Shown in pieces: positions 1 to 7,202 of a DNA stretch of 7,986 nt (positions are counted from its first letter, which is position 1; every line of letters begins with the position of its first letter). Below the pieces are notes generated by a model. That model saw only the letters and a list, made by a program, of their open reading frames with translations. It was not told where the DNA came from and did no database searches. The translations under genes were made by a program, and so were the position numbers. Source of the stretch: Acetobacteraceae bacterium (lineage in GTDB: Bacteria; Pseudomonadota; Alphaproteobacteria; Acetobacterales; Acetobacteraceae); contig JAIYAI010000527.1 of assembly GCA_027489135.1 (NCBI GenBank), forward strand, positions 1 through 7,986. The letters are read 5' to 3'.

Positions 1-2561
1 ATATCCCGCTCGCCGCCACGCCGGAACCGGCCTCCGCCGCCCCCGTCTCGGGCGGGATCGAGATGGGCGTCGAGACCGACTTCGCCTTCGAGATGAAGGT
101 CACCCGCATCCGCGAGACGCCGCGGGTCACGAAGCCCTACACCGACCACCAGTGGCAGGACATCCTGGCGCGCGGCCAGGCGGTGGACCGCGCGCTGGCC
201 GGCGGCGACGTGCGCCTGACCATGGGCGGCGAGCCCACCTTCATCGCCGCCGACGACATGGACGCGCCGGAGTGGAATATCGACGCGCTGGGTCCCACCA
301 AGCGCCGCTATGCCGGCCGCCTGCTGCGCCGCCTCGCGCCGCTGTGGTCGCCGGGTGCGGCCTTCCAGTACGCCATGGGCAAGCACTACCCGGGCGAGCA
401 GCTTCCCCGCTGGGCGCTCTATTCCCACTGGCGGAAGGATGGCGAGGCCGTGTGGCGCGACCAGGCGCTACTCGCCGGCGACGACGACCACGACAGCGCC
501 ACCGCCGCTGACGCCGGCCGCTTCGCCGAAGTGCTGGCGGAGCGCCTGCAGGTCGACCCGGCGCTGGTGAACCCGGCGCATGAGGACATCCACTACTACC
601 TGTGGCGGGAGAAGCGCCTGCCGGCCAACGTCGTCGTCGAGGATGCCCGCCTGCGCGACCCGCTCGAACGCGCCCGGCTGGCCAAGGTCTTCGGCCAGGG
701 CCTCGCCTCCCCGGTCGGCGCCGTGCTGCCGCTGCGCCGCGTCATCCAGGACGGCAACCGACGCTGGCAGTCGGGCCGCTGGTTCTTCCGCGACGACCAC
801 CTGTTCCTGATCCCCGGCGACAGCCCGATCGGCCTGCGCCTGCCACTGGAATCCCTGCCCTGGATGTCGGCCGAGGACGCCGCGCGCCACTTCGACGTGG
901 AGCCCGACCCCTTCGCGCCGCGCGATCCCCTGCCGCCGCGCCAGGCCTTCGAACGCTGGCGCGATCAACGTGGGGGAGAGGGCGCGGCCTCCGGCATCGA
1001 GGGCTTCCGCCCCGTGCCGCAGGACCTGCCCGTGGTCGGGCGCTCCGACCCCGGCGTGGTGCGCACCGCGCTGACGGTCGAAGCCCGCGACGGCATCATC
1101 CATGTCTTCTACCCGCCGCTCTTCGCCGCGGAGGACTGGCTGGACCTGACCGCGGCGGTGGAGGCGACCGCCGCCGAGACGGGCCGCAAGGTGATCCTGG
1201 AAGGCTACCTGCCCCCGCGCGACCCGCGCCTGAACCACTTCTCCGTCACCCCCGACCCCGGCGTGATCGAGGTGAACATCCACCCCGCCGCGTCCTGGCC
1301 GGAGATGGTCCAGCGCACGGAGCAGCTCTACGAGGAGGCGCGCCAGGTCGGCCTCTCGGCCGAGAAGTTCATGCTCGACGGCCGGCATGTCGGCACCGGC
1401 GGCGGCAACCACGTGGTGATGGGCGCCGAGACCCCGGCGCAGTCGCCCTTCCTGCGCCGGCCGGACCTGCTGAAGTCGATGCTCGGCTTCTGGCACAACC
1501 ATCCGAGCCTGTCGTTCCTGTTCAGCGGCCTCTTCATCGGCCCCTTCAGCCAGCATCCCCGCATCGACGAGGCGCGGCAGGATGCGGTGCGCGAACTCGA
1601 GATCGCCTTCTCGCACATCAGGCCCTACGAGGAGACGCCGCCCTGGCTGGTGGACCGGCTCTTCCGCAACATCCTGGCGGACGTCACCGGCAACACCCAC
1701 CGTACGGAATTCTGCATCGACAAGATGTACGCGCCGGAGAGCGCCTCCGGCCGCCTCGGCCTGGTGGAGTTCCGCGCCTTCGAGATGCCGCCGCATGCGC
1801 AGATGTCGGCGGTGCAGATGCTGCTGATGCGCAGCGCCGTCGCTGCCTTCTGGCAGAAGCCCTATGAGCGCCGCCTGGTGCGCTGGGGCACGCGCATCCA
1901 TGAGGACTTCATGCTGCACCACACCGTGCAGCGCGACTTCGCCGGCGCGATGGAGGAACTCGCGGCGATGGGCTTCCCCATGGACCCCGAATGGTTCCGC
2001 CCGCACCTGGAGTTCCGCTTCCCGCGCCTCGGCGAGGTGACGATCCGCGACATGGGCCTGGAACTGCGCCACGCCCTCGAACCCTGGCATGTGCTGGGCG
2101 AGGAACCGGCCGCCGGCGGCACCGCGCGCTACGTCGACAGCAGCACGGAGCGCGTGCAGGTCAAGCTCTCCGGCTTCGTCGAGGAACGCTACGTGCTCGC
2201 CTGCAACGGCCGCGCCGTGCCGCTGACAGCCACGGACAACAGCGGCGAGTATGTCGGCGCGGTGCGCTTCAAGGCCTGGAACCCGCCCTCGGCCCTGCAT
2301 CCCGCGGTCGGCGTGCAGTCGCCGCTGGTCTTCGACCTCTATGACCGCTGGACCGGGCGGTCCCTCGGCGGGATCACGCACCACGTCGTGCATCCCGGCG
2401 GCCGCAGCTATGACGACCTGCCGGTGAACGCCAACTCGGCGGAAGCCCGCCGCCGCAGCCGCTTCTTCCCCTTCGGCCATACCCCCGGCCCGATGGAGGA
2501 ACCGCGGGTGGACATCGCGCCGGAGGCGCCGCGGACGCTGGATTTGCGCCGCCTCGCGTGA
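1..2561 (+). CDS. Transglutaminase/DUF2126 (putative amidoligase) protein, 5'-truncated by window edge
   Basis: The reading frame is open from base 3, so the ATG at 63 is an internal methionine and the real start lies outside the window. The 852 visible codons open with a Pro/Ala-rich linker (3-60). They continue into the DUF2126 region, which Pfam labels a putative amidoligase. Counting the codon at 3-5 as residue 1, recognisable family blocks are GGEPTF (75-80), IEVNIHP (422-428), GTGGGNH (464-470), HRTEFCIDK (566-574) and VEFRAFEMPPH (588-598). The Glu and His residues in these blocks are candidate metal or substrate ligands in a glutamine-synthetase/GCS2-like ligase fold; that role is inference. 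Family members are usually about 1100 residues with an N-terminal transglutaminase domain, so roughly 250-300 residues, including that domain, should lie upstream. The C-terminus looks complete (HTPGP block, stop at 2559-2561). It leads a tight + strand gene run with the ATP-grasp/alpha-E fusion. The physiological substrate is unknown. Confidence 0.93.
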   Translation, partial: IPLAATPEPASAAPVSGGIEMGVETDFAFEMKVTRIRETPRVTKPYTDHQWQDILARGQAVDRALAGGDVRLTMGGEPTFIAADDMDAPEWNIDALGPTKRRYAGRLLRRLAPLWSPGAAFQYAMGKHYPGEQLPRWALYSHWRKDGEAVWRDQALLAGDDDHDSATAADAGRFAEVLAERLQVDPALVNPAHEDIHYYLWREKRLPANVVVEDARLRDPLERARLAKVFGQGLASPVGAVLPLRRVIQDGNRRWQSGRWFFRDDHLFLIPGDSPIGLRLPLESLPWMSAEDAARHFDVEPDPFAPRDPLPPRQAFERWRDQRGGEGAASGIEGFRPVPQDLPVVGRSDPGVVRTALTVEARDGIIHVFYPPLFAAEDWLDLTAAVEATAAETGRKVILEGYLPPRDPRLNHFSVTPDPGVIEVNIHPAASWPEMVQRTEQLYEEARQVGLSAEKFMLDGRHVGTGGGNHVVMGAETPAQSPFLRRPDLLKSMLGFWHNHPSLSFLFSGLFIGPFSQHPRIDEARQDAVRELEIAFSHIRPYEETPPWLVDRLFRNILADVTGNTHRTEFCIDKMYAPESASGRLGLVEFRAFEMPPHAQMSAVQMLLMRSAVAAFWQKPYERRLVRWGTRIHEDFMLHHTVQRDFAGAMEELAAMGFPMDPEWFRPHLEFRFPRLGEVTIRDMGLELRHALEPWHVLGEEPAAGGTARYVDSSTERVQVKLSGFVEERYVLACNGRAVPLTATDNSGEYVGAVRFKAWNPPSALHPAVGVQSPLVFDLYDRWTGRSLGGITHHVVHPGGRSYDDLPVNANSAEARRRSRFFPFGHTPGPMEEPRVDIAPEAPRTLDLRRLA

Positions 2562-2566
2562 ATCAG

Positions 2567-2592
2567 GGCGCCGCGGGTTTGCCCCCGGCGCC
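2567..2592 (+). other. Intergenic stem-loop between DUF2126 gene and ATP-grasp/alpha-E gene
   Basis: Arms 2567-2577 and 2582-2592 can form an 11-position stem with ten Watson-Crick pairs, all G-C, and one C-C mismatch (2574 against 2585). The loop is TTTG at 2578-2581. It begins five bases after the upstream stop codon and ends 21 bases before the next start. No T-run follows, so it is not a classical intrinsic terminator. An mRNA-stability, processing or attenuation element is possible. The pairing is read directly from the sequence; the role is inference. Confidence 0.6.
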
Positions 2593-2596
2593 ATCC

Positions 2597-2603
2597 GGTG
2601 GGA
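2597..2603 (+). promoter_or_regulatory. Weak ribosome binding site for ATP-grasp/alpha-E gene
   Basis: A purine-rich GGTGGGA lies ten bases before the ATG at 2614. It is an imperfect Shine-Dalgarno match with slightly long spacing, but it is the only candidate. It lies just downstream of the stem-loop at 2567-2592, so folding of that hairpin would leave it exposed. Confidence 0.4.
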
Positions 2604-2613
2604 CAAGCGGTGC

Positions 2614-5121
2614 ATGACCGAGCCGCTGGACGAGATGGTCGATGGCCAGGGGGGGTTCCGCGCCCATTGGCGCCCCCTGCTCGGCGCCCTGGTCCAGCTT
2701 GGCGCCGACACGCTGGTCGAGCGCCACGCTTTGCTGGAGGAGGCGCTGGCCGAGGATGCCCGCGCCGCCCCGGCGCCCAATGCCGGCAGCGCCCCGCGCC
2801 GCTGCGACCTGATCCCGCTGATCCTCGCCGCGCCGGAATTCGCTGCCCTCGAGCAGGGCCTTGCCCAGCGCGCCGCGGTGATCGAGGCGCTGCTGCAGGA
2901 TGTCTACGGACCCCAGCACCTGCTGGCGGAAGGGCTGCTCCCGCCGGCCCTGGTCTTCGCCAACCCGGCCTTCCTCCGCCCCTGCCGGGACCCCGGCCGG
3001 GATGGCACCGTCCCCCTGCTGCAGGCCTATGCCGCGGACCTGCTGCGCGGCGCCGACGGGCAATGGCGCGTCGTCGCCGACCGCACCGCCTGCCCCGCCG
3101 GCCTGTCGCGCAGCCTCGAGAACCGCGACCTGCTGGCCCGCCTGGTGCCGGAGTTCTTCCGCACCCGCCCGCTGCGGCCGCTCAGGCCCTTCCTGGACCT
3201 CTGGCAGGATGCGCTGGCGCGCCTCGCGCCGGAGGGCACCGGCGTCGCGCTGCTCTCCCCCGGTCCCCGCGGTGCCGACTGGTTCGAGGAGGTGCTGCTC
3301 GCCCGGCACCTGTCCTGCGCCCTGGTCGAGGGCGGCGACCTGACCGTGCGCGACGGCGCGCTCTACCTGAAGACGCTGCGCGGCCTGTCGCGCATCGGCG
3401 TGCTGCTGCGGCGCCAGGACGGGCGCAGCGTCGACCCGCTGGAACTCGACCCCGATCCCGCCGGTGGCGTGGTCGGGCTGCTGGATGCCGCGCGCTGCGG
3501 GTCGGTGCGGGTGCTGAACGACCCGGGCGCTGGCTTCGCCGAGGCGCCCGCCATCGCCGCCGTGCTGCCGGCCCTCGCGCCACGCCTGGTCGGCGCCCCG
3601 CTGCTGCTGCCGCAGGCGGAGACGCTCTGGCTCGGCGATGCCGCCGCCCGGGCGCGGGTGGGGGAGGATCTGCGGCCCTGGCTGGTGCGGCGGGCGCTGG
3701 ACGGCACCCAGCCCTCGGTCCGCGGCGGCGGGCTGACGCCGGAGGCGCGCGCCGCCCTGGCCGCGCGAATGATGGCGAGCCCCGCCGACTGGGCGGTCTC
3801 CGCCGCGATCGAGCCCTCGGTCGCGCCCTGCGCCGGCGCGGATGGGCGCCTGACCCCGCAGCCGGTGATGCTGCGGCTCTTCCTGGTGCATGACGGGCAG
3901 GGCTGGCGGGCGCTGCCCGGCGGCCTGGCGCGCACCCTGCCGGCGCAGCGCGGCGCGCCCACCCTGGCCAAGGATGTCTGGATTCCCGCCGAGGACCCGG
4001 ACGAGGGCAGCCCCGCCCTGCTCGCGCTCGGCGCGCTGCCGGGCGCGGCGCCGCTGGCGATCCGCCGCGCCTCCGGCGACCTGCCGAGCCGCGTCGCCGA
4101 CGATTTCTACTGGCTCGGCCGCTACATCGAGCGGCTGGAGGGCTCCGCCCGGCTGCTGCGCAGCGCCGCCGCCCGGCTCGCCCGGCCGAGCCCGACGGCG
4201 CGGGAGACGGTGGAACTGGCGACGCTGGCGCGCTGCCTGGTGCGCGCCGACCTGCTCTCGGCCGAGGCCGCGGCCGGGCTCGGCGCCGGCCCGATGACGG
4301 AAGCGCTGCTGCGCGCCACCGGGGAGGGCGGGCCGCTGGCGCACCAGTTCACCCGCATGGGCCGGCTCGCCGGGCTGCTGCGTGACCGCCTGACCGGCGA
4401 GATGCAGGCGACCATCACCAGCACGCTGCGCAGCCTGCAGGACCGGCTGCGGGCCCCGGGTGCTGCGGGTGGGGCTGCCGGGATCGGCCGGCTCACCGCG
4501 GTGGCGGACGGCATCCTCGCCTTCTCCGCCACCATCGCCGGCCTTGCCGCGGAGAACATGGTGCGCGGCGGCGGGCGGCTCTTCCTGGATTTCGGCCGGC
4601 GCATGGAGCGGGCGCAGAGCATCGCCGCCTGGGTCGCGCGCGCGCTCGACCAGCCCGGCGCCACGGCCCAGCCCGGACGCATCGAGCCCGGACTGCGCGT
4701 GGCGCTGGAGCTCTGCGATTCCGTCATCACCTATCGCAGCCGCTACCTCGGCGTGGTGCAGCCGGCCCCGGTGCTGGACCTGGTGCTGGCGGACGAGGGG
4801 AATCCCCGCGGCCTGGCCTTCCAGCTAGCCGCCGCCCGCGACATGCTGGCGGAGCTGCAGGCGGCGGATGGCAGCGGCGCGGCGGGCCTCGCCGACGTCG
4901 CCGCGCGCCTCGGCGAGGAGGTGCAGGAGATGGTGCGCAGCGTCGCCGACGCCCCCGGCCAGGCCGAGGCCGCGCTGGCCCTGCCGCGGCGCCTCGCCGC
5001 GCTCGAGGGCGAGGTGGCGGCGCTGTCGGACCGCGTCTCCGGCCGCTACTTCGCGCTGCTGCCGGTCGCGCACAGCCTGGGGCTGGAAAGCCGCGACGTC
5101 GCCCGGGCCGGTGTCGCGTGA
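2614..5121 (+). CDS. Circularly permuted ATP-grasp / alpha-E domain fusion protein
   Basis: This 835-residue protein joins two domains that are often separate genes. Residues about 60-480 match circularly permuted ATP-grasp proteins (COG2308 type), with DVYGPQ (96-101), PALVFANPAFLRPC (111-124), ADRT (155-158), SPGP (215-218), VEGGDLTVRDG (238-248), DPLEL (274-278) and PGGLAR (435-440). Residues about 488-825 are an alpha-E domain (COG2307 type), mainly helical, with LPSRVADDFYWLGRYIER (490-507), FLDFGRRMERA (657-667), CDSVITYRSRYL (701-712) and NPRGLAFQL (730-738). It is predicted to be cytoplasmic; no signal peptide or membrane segment is seen. Family knowledge suggests ATP-dependent peptide ligation for the first domain, while alpha-E has no known activity. 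Several ATP-grasp positions look altered (TACPAGLSR after ADR, WLVRRAL at 356-362, WAVSAAI at 393-399), so this half may be inactive. The ATG at 2614 fits the family N-terminus (GGFRAHW) and follows a weak ribosome binding site. Confidence 0.92.
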   Translation: MTEPLDEMVDGQGGFRAHWRPLLGALVQLGADTLVERHALLEEALAEDARAAPAPNAGSAPRRCDLIPLILAAPEFAALEQGLAQRAAVIEALLQDVYGPQHLLAEGLLPPALVFANPAFLRPCRDPGRDGTVPLLQAYAADLLRGADGQWRVVADRTACPAGLSRSLENRDLLARLVPEFFRTRPLRPLRPFLDLWQDALARLAPEGTGVALLSPGPRGADWFEEVLLARHLSCALVEGGDLTVRDGALYLKTLRGLSRIGVLLRRQDGRSVDPLELDPDPAGGVVGLLDAARCGSVRVLNDPGAGFAEAPAIAAVLPALAPRLVGAPLLLPQAETLWLGDAAARARVGEDLRPWLVRRALDGTQPSVRGGGLTPEARAALAARMMASPADWAVSAAIEPSVAPCAGADGRLTPQPVMLRLFLVHDGQGWRALPGGLARTLPAQRGAPTLAKDVWIPAEDPDEGSPALLALGALPGAAPLAIRRASGDLPSRVADDFYWLGRYIERLEGSARLLRSAAARLARPSPTARETVELATLARCLVRADLLSAEAAAGLGAGPMTEALLRATGEGGPLAHQFTRMGRLAGLLRDRLTGEMQATITSTLRSLQDRLRAPGAAGGAAGIGRLTAVADGILAFSATIAGLAAENMVRGGGRLFLDFGRRMERAQSIAAWVARALDQPGATAQPGRIEPGLRVALELCDSVITYRSRYLGVVQPAPVLDLVLADEGNPRGLAFQLAAARDMLAELQAADGSGAAGLADVAARLGEEVQEMVRSVADAPGQAEAALALPRRLAALEGEVAALSDRVSGRYFALLPVAHSLGLESRDVARAGVA

Positions 5122-5134
5122 TGCGGGCCGGCGG

Positions 5135-6037
5135 ATGAGGTTCCTGGTCCGGCACGCGACGCGGTACGACTACGAGACCGGCGTGGACCTGGCGGCGCAC
5201 CTGCTGCACCTGACGCCGCGCGCCGACCTGCCCGGGCAGCAGGTGATCTCCACCGCCATCACCGCCACGCCCGCGGCGTCCCGCCGGCGCGACGCGACCG
5301 ACCATTTCGGCAATGCGGTGACCTGGCTCTTCCTCGACGCGCCGCACACCACCTTCGAGGTCGTGGCGGAATCCGAGGTCGCGGTCGACTTCGCCCCGCC
5401 GCCCCCGGCCGCCGGGACCCCGTCCTGGGAGGCAGTGGCCGAGGCCGCGCGCGCCGGCGGGCCGGAAGCCTGGGCCGCGGCGGAGTTCGCGCAGGGCTCC
5501 TCCATGGCGCCGGCGAGCCGTCCCGCGGGCGCCTATGCCGCGGCCAGCTTCCCGCCGGGCCGGCCGGTGCTGGCCGGGCTGCTCGACCTGAACCAGCGCA
5601 TCGGCCGGGAATTCGCCTTCCGCGCCGGCGTCACCACCATCGCGACGCCGGTGGAGGAGGTGCTGGCGAAGCGCCACGGCGTCTGCCAGGACTTCACCCA
5701 CCTGATGGTCGCGGCGCTGCGGGCGCTCGGCCTGCCGGCGCGCTATGTCTCGGGCTACATCCGCACGCGGCCGCCGCCGGGGCAGAAGCGGCGGCGTGGC
5801 GCCGACCAGAGCCATGCCTGGGTCGGCGCCTGGCTCGGGCCGGGGCTGGGCTGGGTCGATCTCGATCCGACGAATTCCCTGGTGGTGAAGGACGAGCACG
5901 TGGTGCTCGGCTGGGGGCGCGACTTCGGTGATGTCAGCCCGGTGCGCGGGGTGGTGCTGGGCGGTGGCGACCATGGGCTTGCGGTCTCCGTCGACCTGGA
6001 GCCACTGGAGGCGGAGGTGGGGGCAGGCGGCGGCTGA
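5135..6037 (+). CDS. Transglutaminase-like protein (bacterial transglutaminase N-domain plus core)
   Basis: The protein has 300 residues. MRFLVRHATRYDYE matches the usual start of the bacterial transglutaminase N-terminal domain (about 2-85). A low-complexity Ala/Gly/Pro linker follows (about 86-145), then the transglutaminase core (about 150-250). The papain-like catalytic residues are visible: Cys184 in HGVCQDFTH, His227 in QSHAWV and an Asp in WVDLDPTN (Asp244 most likely, Asp242 the alternative). Such proteins act on amide bonds, either as cysteine peptidases or by acyl transfer; which applies here is unknown. No signal peptide is seen, so it probably acts in the cytoplasm with its neighbours. 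It starts 13 bases after the ATP-grasp/alpha-E gene, which suggests translational coupling. The frame stays open further upstream and a GTG at 5111 is possible, but the ATG at 5135 gives the family-typical N-terminus and avoids overlap. The ribosome binding site before it is weak. Confidence 0.93.
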   Translation: MRFLVRHATRYDYETGVDLAAHLLHLTPRADLPGQQVISTAITATPAASRRRDATDHFGNAVTWLFLDAPHTTFEVVAESEVAVDFAPPPPAAGTPSWEAVAEAARAGGPEAWAAAEFAQGSSMAPASRPAGAYAAASFPPGRPVLAGLLDLNQRIGREFAFRAGVTTIATPVEEVLAKRHGVCQDFTHLMVAALRALGLPARYVSGYIRTRPPPGQKRRRGADQSHAWVGAWLGPGLGWVDLDPTNSLVVKDEHVVLGWGRDFGDVSPVRGVVLGGGDHGLAVSVDLEPLEAEVGAGGG

Positions 6038-6079
6038 CAGGCCGCTGCAACCGAAGCCGGCGCGAGCCGTTTCTGTGCC

Positions 6080-7132
6080 ATGCGACTCTTCCGATGCCAG
6101 GCGTGCGGCCAGGTGCTGCATTTCGAGAACACGCGCTGCGAGCAGTGCGGCCACGCGCTGGGCTTCCTGCCCGACCGCGGCGTGCTGACCGCGCTGGAGC
6201 CGGAGGCCGACGCCTTCCGCGCGCTGGCCGGCGACCGGCCGCTGGTCCGCCTCTGCGACAACGCGGCGCAGGAGGCCTGCAACTGGCTGGTGCCGGCGGA
6301 GACGGGCGGGCTCTGCCGGTCCTGCCGCTACAACCGCACCATCCCGGACCTGGGCGCGCCCGGGGCGCTGGCCGCCTGGCAGCGCTGGGAGGGGGCGAAG
6401 CATCGCTTCACCTACAGCCTGCTGCGCCTCGGCCTGGCCGTGCCGGACCGGACGGAGGATCCCGCCGCCGGGCTCGGCTTCGAGATCCTGGCCGATCCGC
6501 CGGATGGCGGGCCGAAGGTCCTGACCGGCCATGCCGACGGGCTGATCACCCTGGCCCTGGCGGAGGCCGACGACGCGGAGCGCGAGCGCCGCCGCACCGC
6601 CTTCGGCGAGCCCTATCGCACCCTGCTGGGCCATGTGCGGCACGAGAGCGGGCACCTGTTCTGGGACCGTCTGGTGCGCGACGGCGGACGGCTGGAGGCG
6701 TTCCGCGCCGTCTTCGGCGACGAGAGCGCGGACTATGGCGAAGCGCTCCAGCGCCACCACGAACAGGGCCCGCCGGCCGACTGGCCCGCCGCCTTCGTCA
6801 GCAGCTACGCCACCGCGCACCCCTGGGAGGATTTCGCCGAATCCTGGGCGCACTGGATGCACATGACGGACACGCTGGAGATGGCGTCGTCGCTGGAATT
6901 CTCCGTCAGCCCCCGTGCCGACCGCACCGGCGTGCTGGAAGCGGCGATCAGCTTCGACCCCTATGCCGCGCCCGACATCGCCACGCTGCTGGACGCCTGG
7001 GTGCCGCTGACGCACGCGGTGAACAGCCTGAACCGCTGCATGGGGTCGCCGGATCTCTACCCCTTCGTGCTGTCGGCGCCGGCGGTGGAGAAACTCGGCT
7101 TCGTGCATGACCTGGTGCGCGCGGCCCGGTGA
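6080..7132 (+). CDS. Putative zinc-binding metallopeptidase (Peptidase_Mx / COG4307 type)
   Basis: This 350-residue protein starts with a zinc-ribbon-like pattern, Cys6-x2-Cys9 and Cys20-x2-Cys23 around the family block CGxxLxFENTxC. A second Cys cluster follows (Cys59, Cys67, Cys79, Cys82). The catalytic zincin motif HESGH lies at 188-192, with His188 and His192 as expected zinc ligands and Glu189 as the catalytic base. The downstream HPWEDFAESWAHWMH (247-261) supplies acidic residues for a third ligand. Length and block order match the putative zinc-binding metallo-peptidase family. No signal peptide is present, so a cytoplasmic peptidase is expected; the substrate is unknown. It follows the transglutaminase gene by 42 bases and probably belongs to the same operon. 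The ATG at 6080 is fixed by the conserved N-terminus, yet no convincing Shine-Dalgarno precedes it. It may depend on translation from upstream or on a start with little leader pairing. Confidence 0.93.
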   Translation: MRLFRCQACGQVLHFENTRCEQCGHALGFLPDRGVLTALEPEADAFRALAGDRPLVRLCDNAAQEACNWLVPAETGGLCRSCRYNRTIPDLGAPGALAAWQRWEGAKHRFTYSLLRLGLAVPDRTEDPAAGLGFEILADPPDGGPKVLTGHADGLITLALAEADDAERERRRTAFGEPYRTLLGHVRHESGHLFWDRLVRDGGRLEAFRAVFGDESADYGEALQRHHEQGPPADWPAAFVSSYATAHPWEDFAESWAHWMHMTDTLEMASSLEFSVSPRADRTGVLEAAISFDPYAAPDIATLLDAWVPLTHAVNSLNRCMGSPDLYPFVLSAPAVEKLGFVHDLVRAAR

Positions 7133-7148
7133 GCGGGATGAGGGACCG

Positions 7149-7178
7149 TTGACCCTGGCGGCCCGGCCGCGCGACGCT
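7149..7178 (+). promoter_or_regulatory. Candidate sigma-70-type promoter before lipoprotein gene
   Basis: TTGACC at 7149-7154 matches the -35 consensus at five of six bases. GACGCT at 7173-7178, 18 bases further on, keeps only the A and final T of a -10 box. Weak -10 elements are common in high-GC alphaproteobacteria, but a chance match is quite possible. If real, it would start transcription just before the ribosome binding site at 7191 and separate the lipoprotein gene from the operon upstream. Confidence 0.22.
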
Positions 7179-7190
7179 GTGGCGAATTCC

Positions 7191-7194
7191 AGGG
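7191..7194 (+). promoter_or_regulatory. Ribosome binding site deciding the lipoprotein start
   Basis: AGGG lies eight bases before the ATG at 7203 but only two bases before the in-frame ATG at 7197. The spacing favours 7203 as the start of the lipoprotein. The two choices differ by two residues and do not affect the lipobox. Confidence 0.5.
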
Positions 7195-7202
7195 ACATGC
7201 AC

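Noticed and set aside
468..2780. A 770-codon open frame on the - strand
   Set aside because: It is antisense to the well-supported DUF2126 gene and the start of the ATP-grasp gene. The translation shows no domain and has the composition typical of antisense shadows.
2563..4344. A 593-codon open frame on the - strand
   Set aside because: It is rich in Gln, Arg, Ala and Gly, has no recognisable motif, and lies opposite conserved blocks of the ATP-grasp domain.
4868..5134. Possible N-terminal extension of the transglutaminase to an ATG at 4868
   Set aside because: The extension would overlap the alpha-E coding region and encodes Arg/Ser/Pro-rich sequence. The family-typical N-terminus begins at the ATG at 5135.
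7158..7170. Short inverted repeat, 5-bp arms around a 3-base loop, as a terminator after the metallopeptidase gene
   Set aside because: The stem is short, there is no T-run, and such GC palindromes are common by chance in this sequence.
7107..7202. Possible N-terminal extension of the lipoprotein to an ATG at 7107
   Set aside because: It would place about 32 charged residues before the signal peptide and overlap the metallopeptidase gene. The ribosome binding site at 7191 and the lipobox spacing fit the start at 7203.
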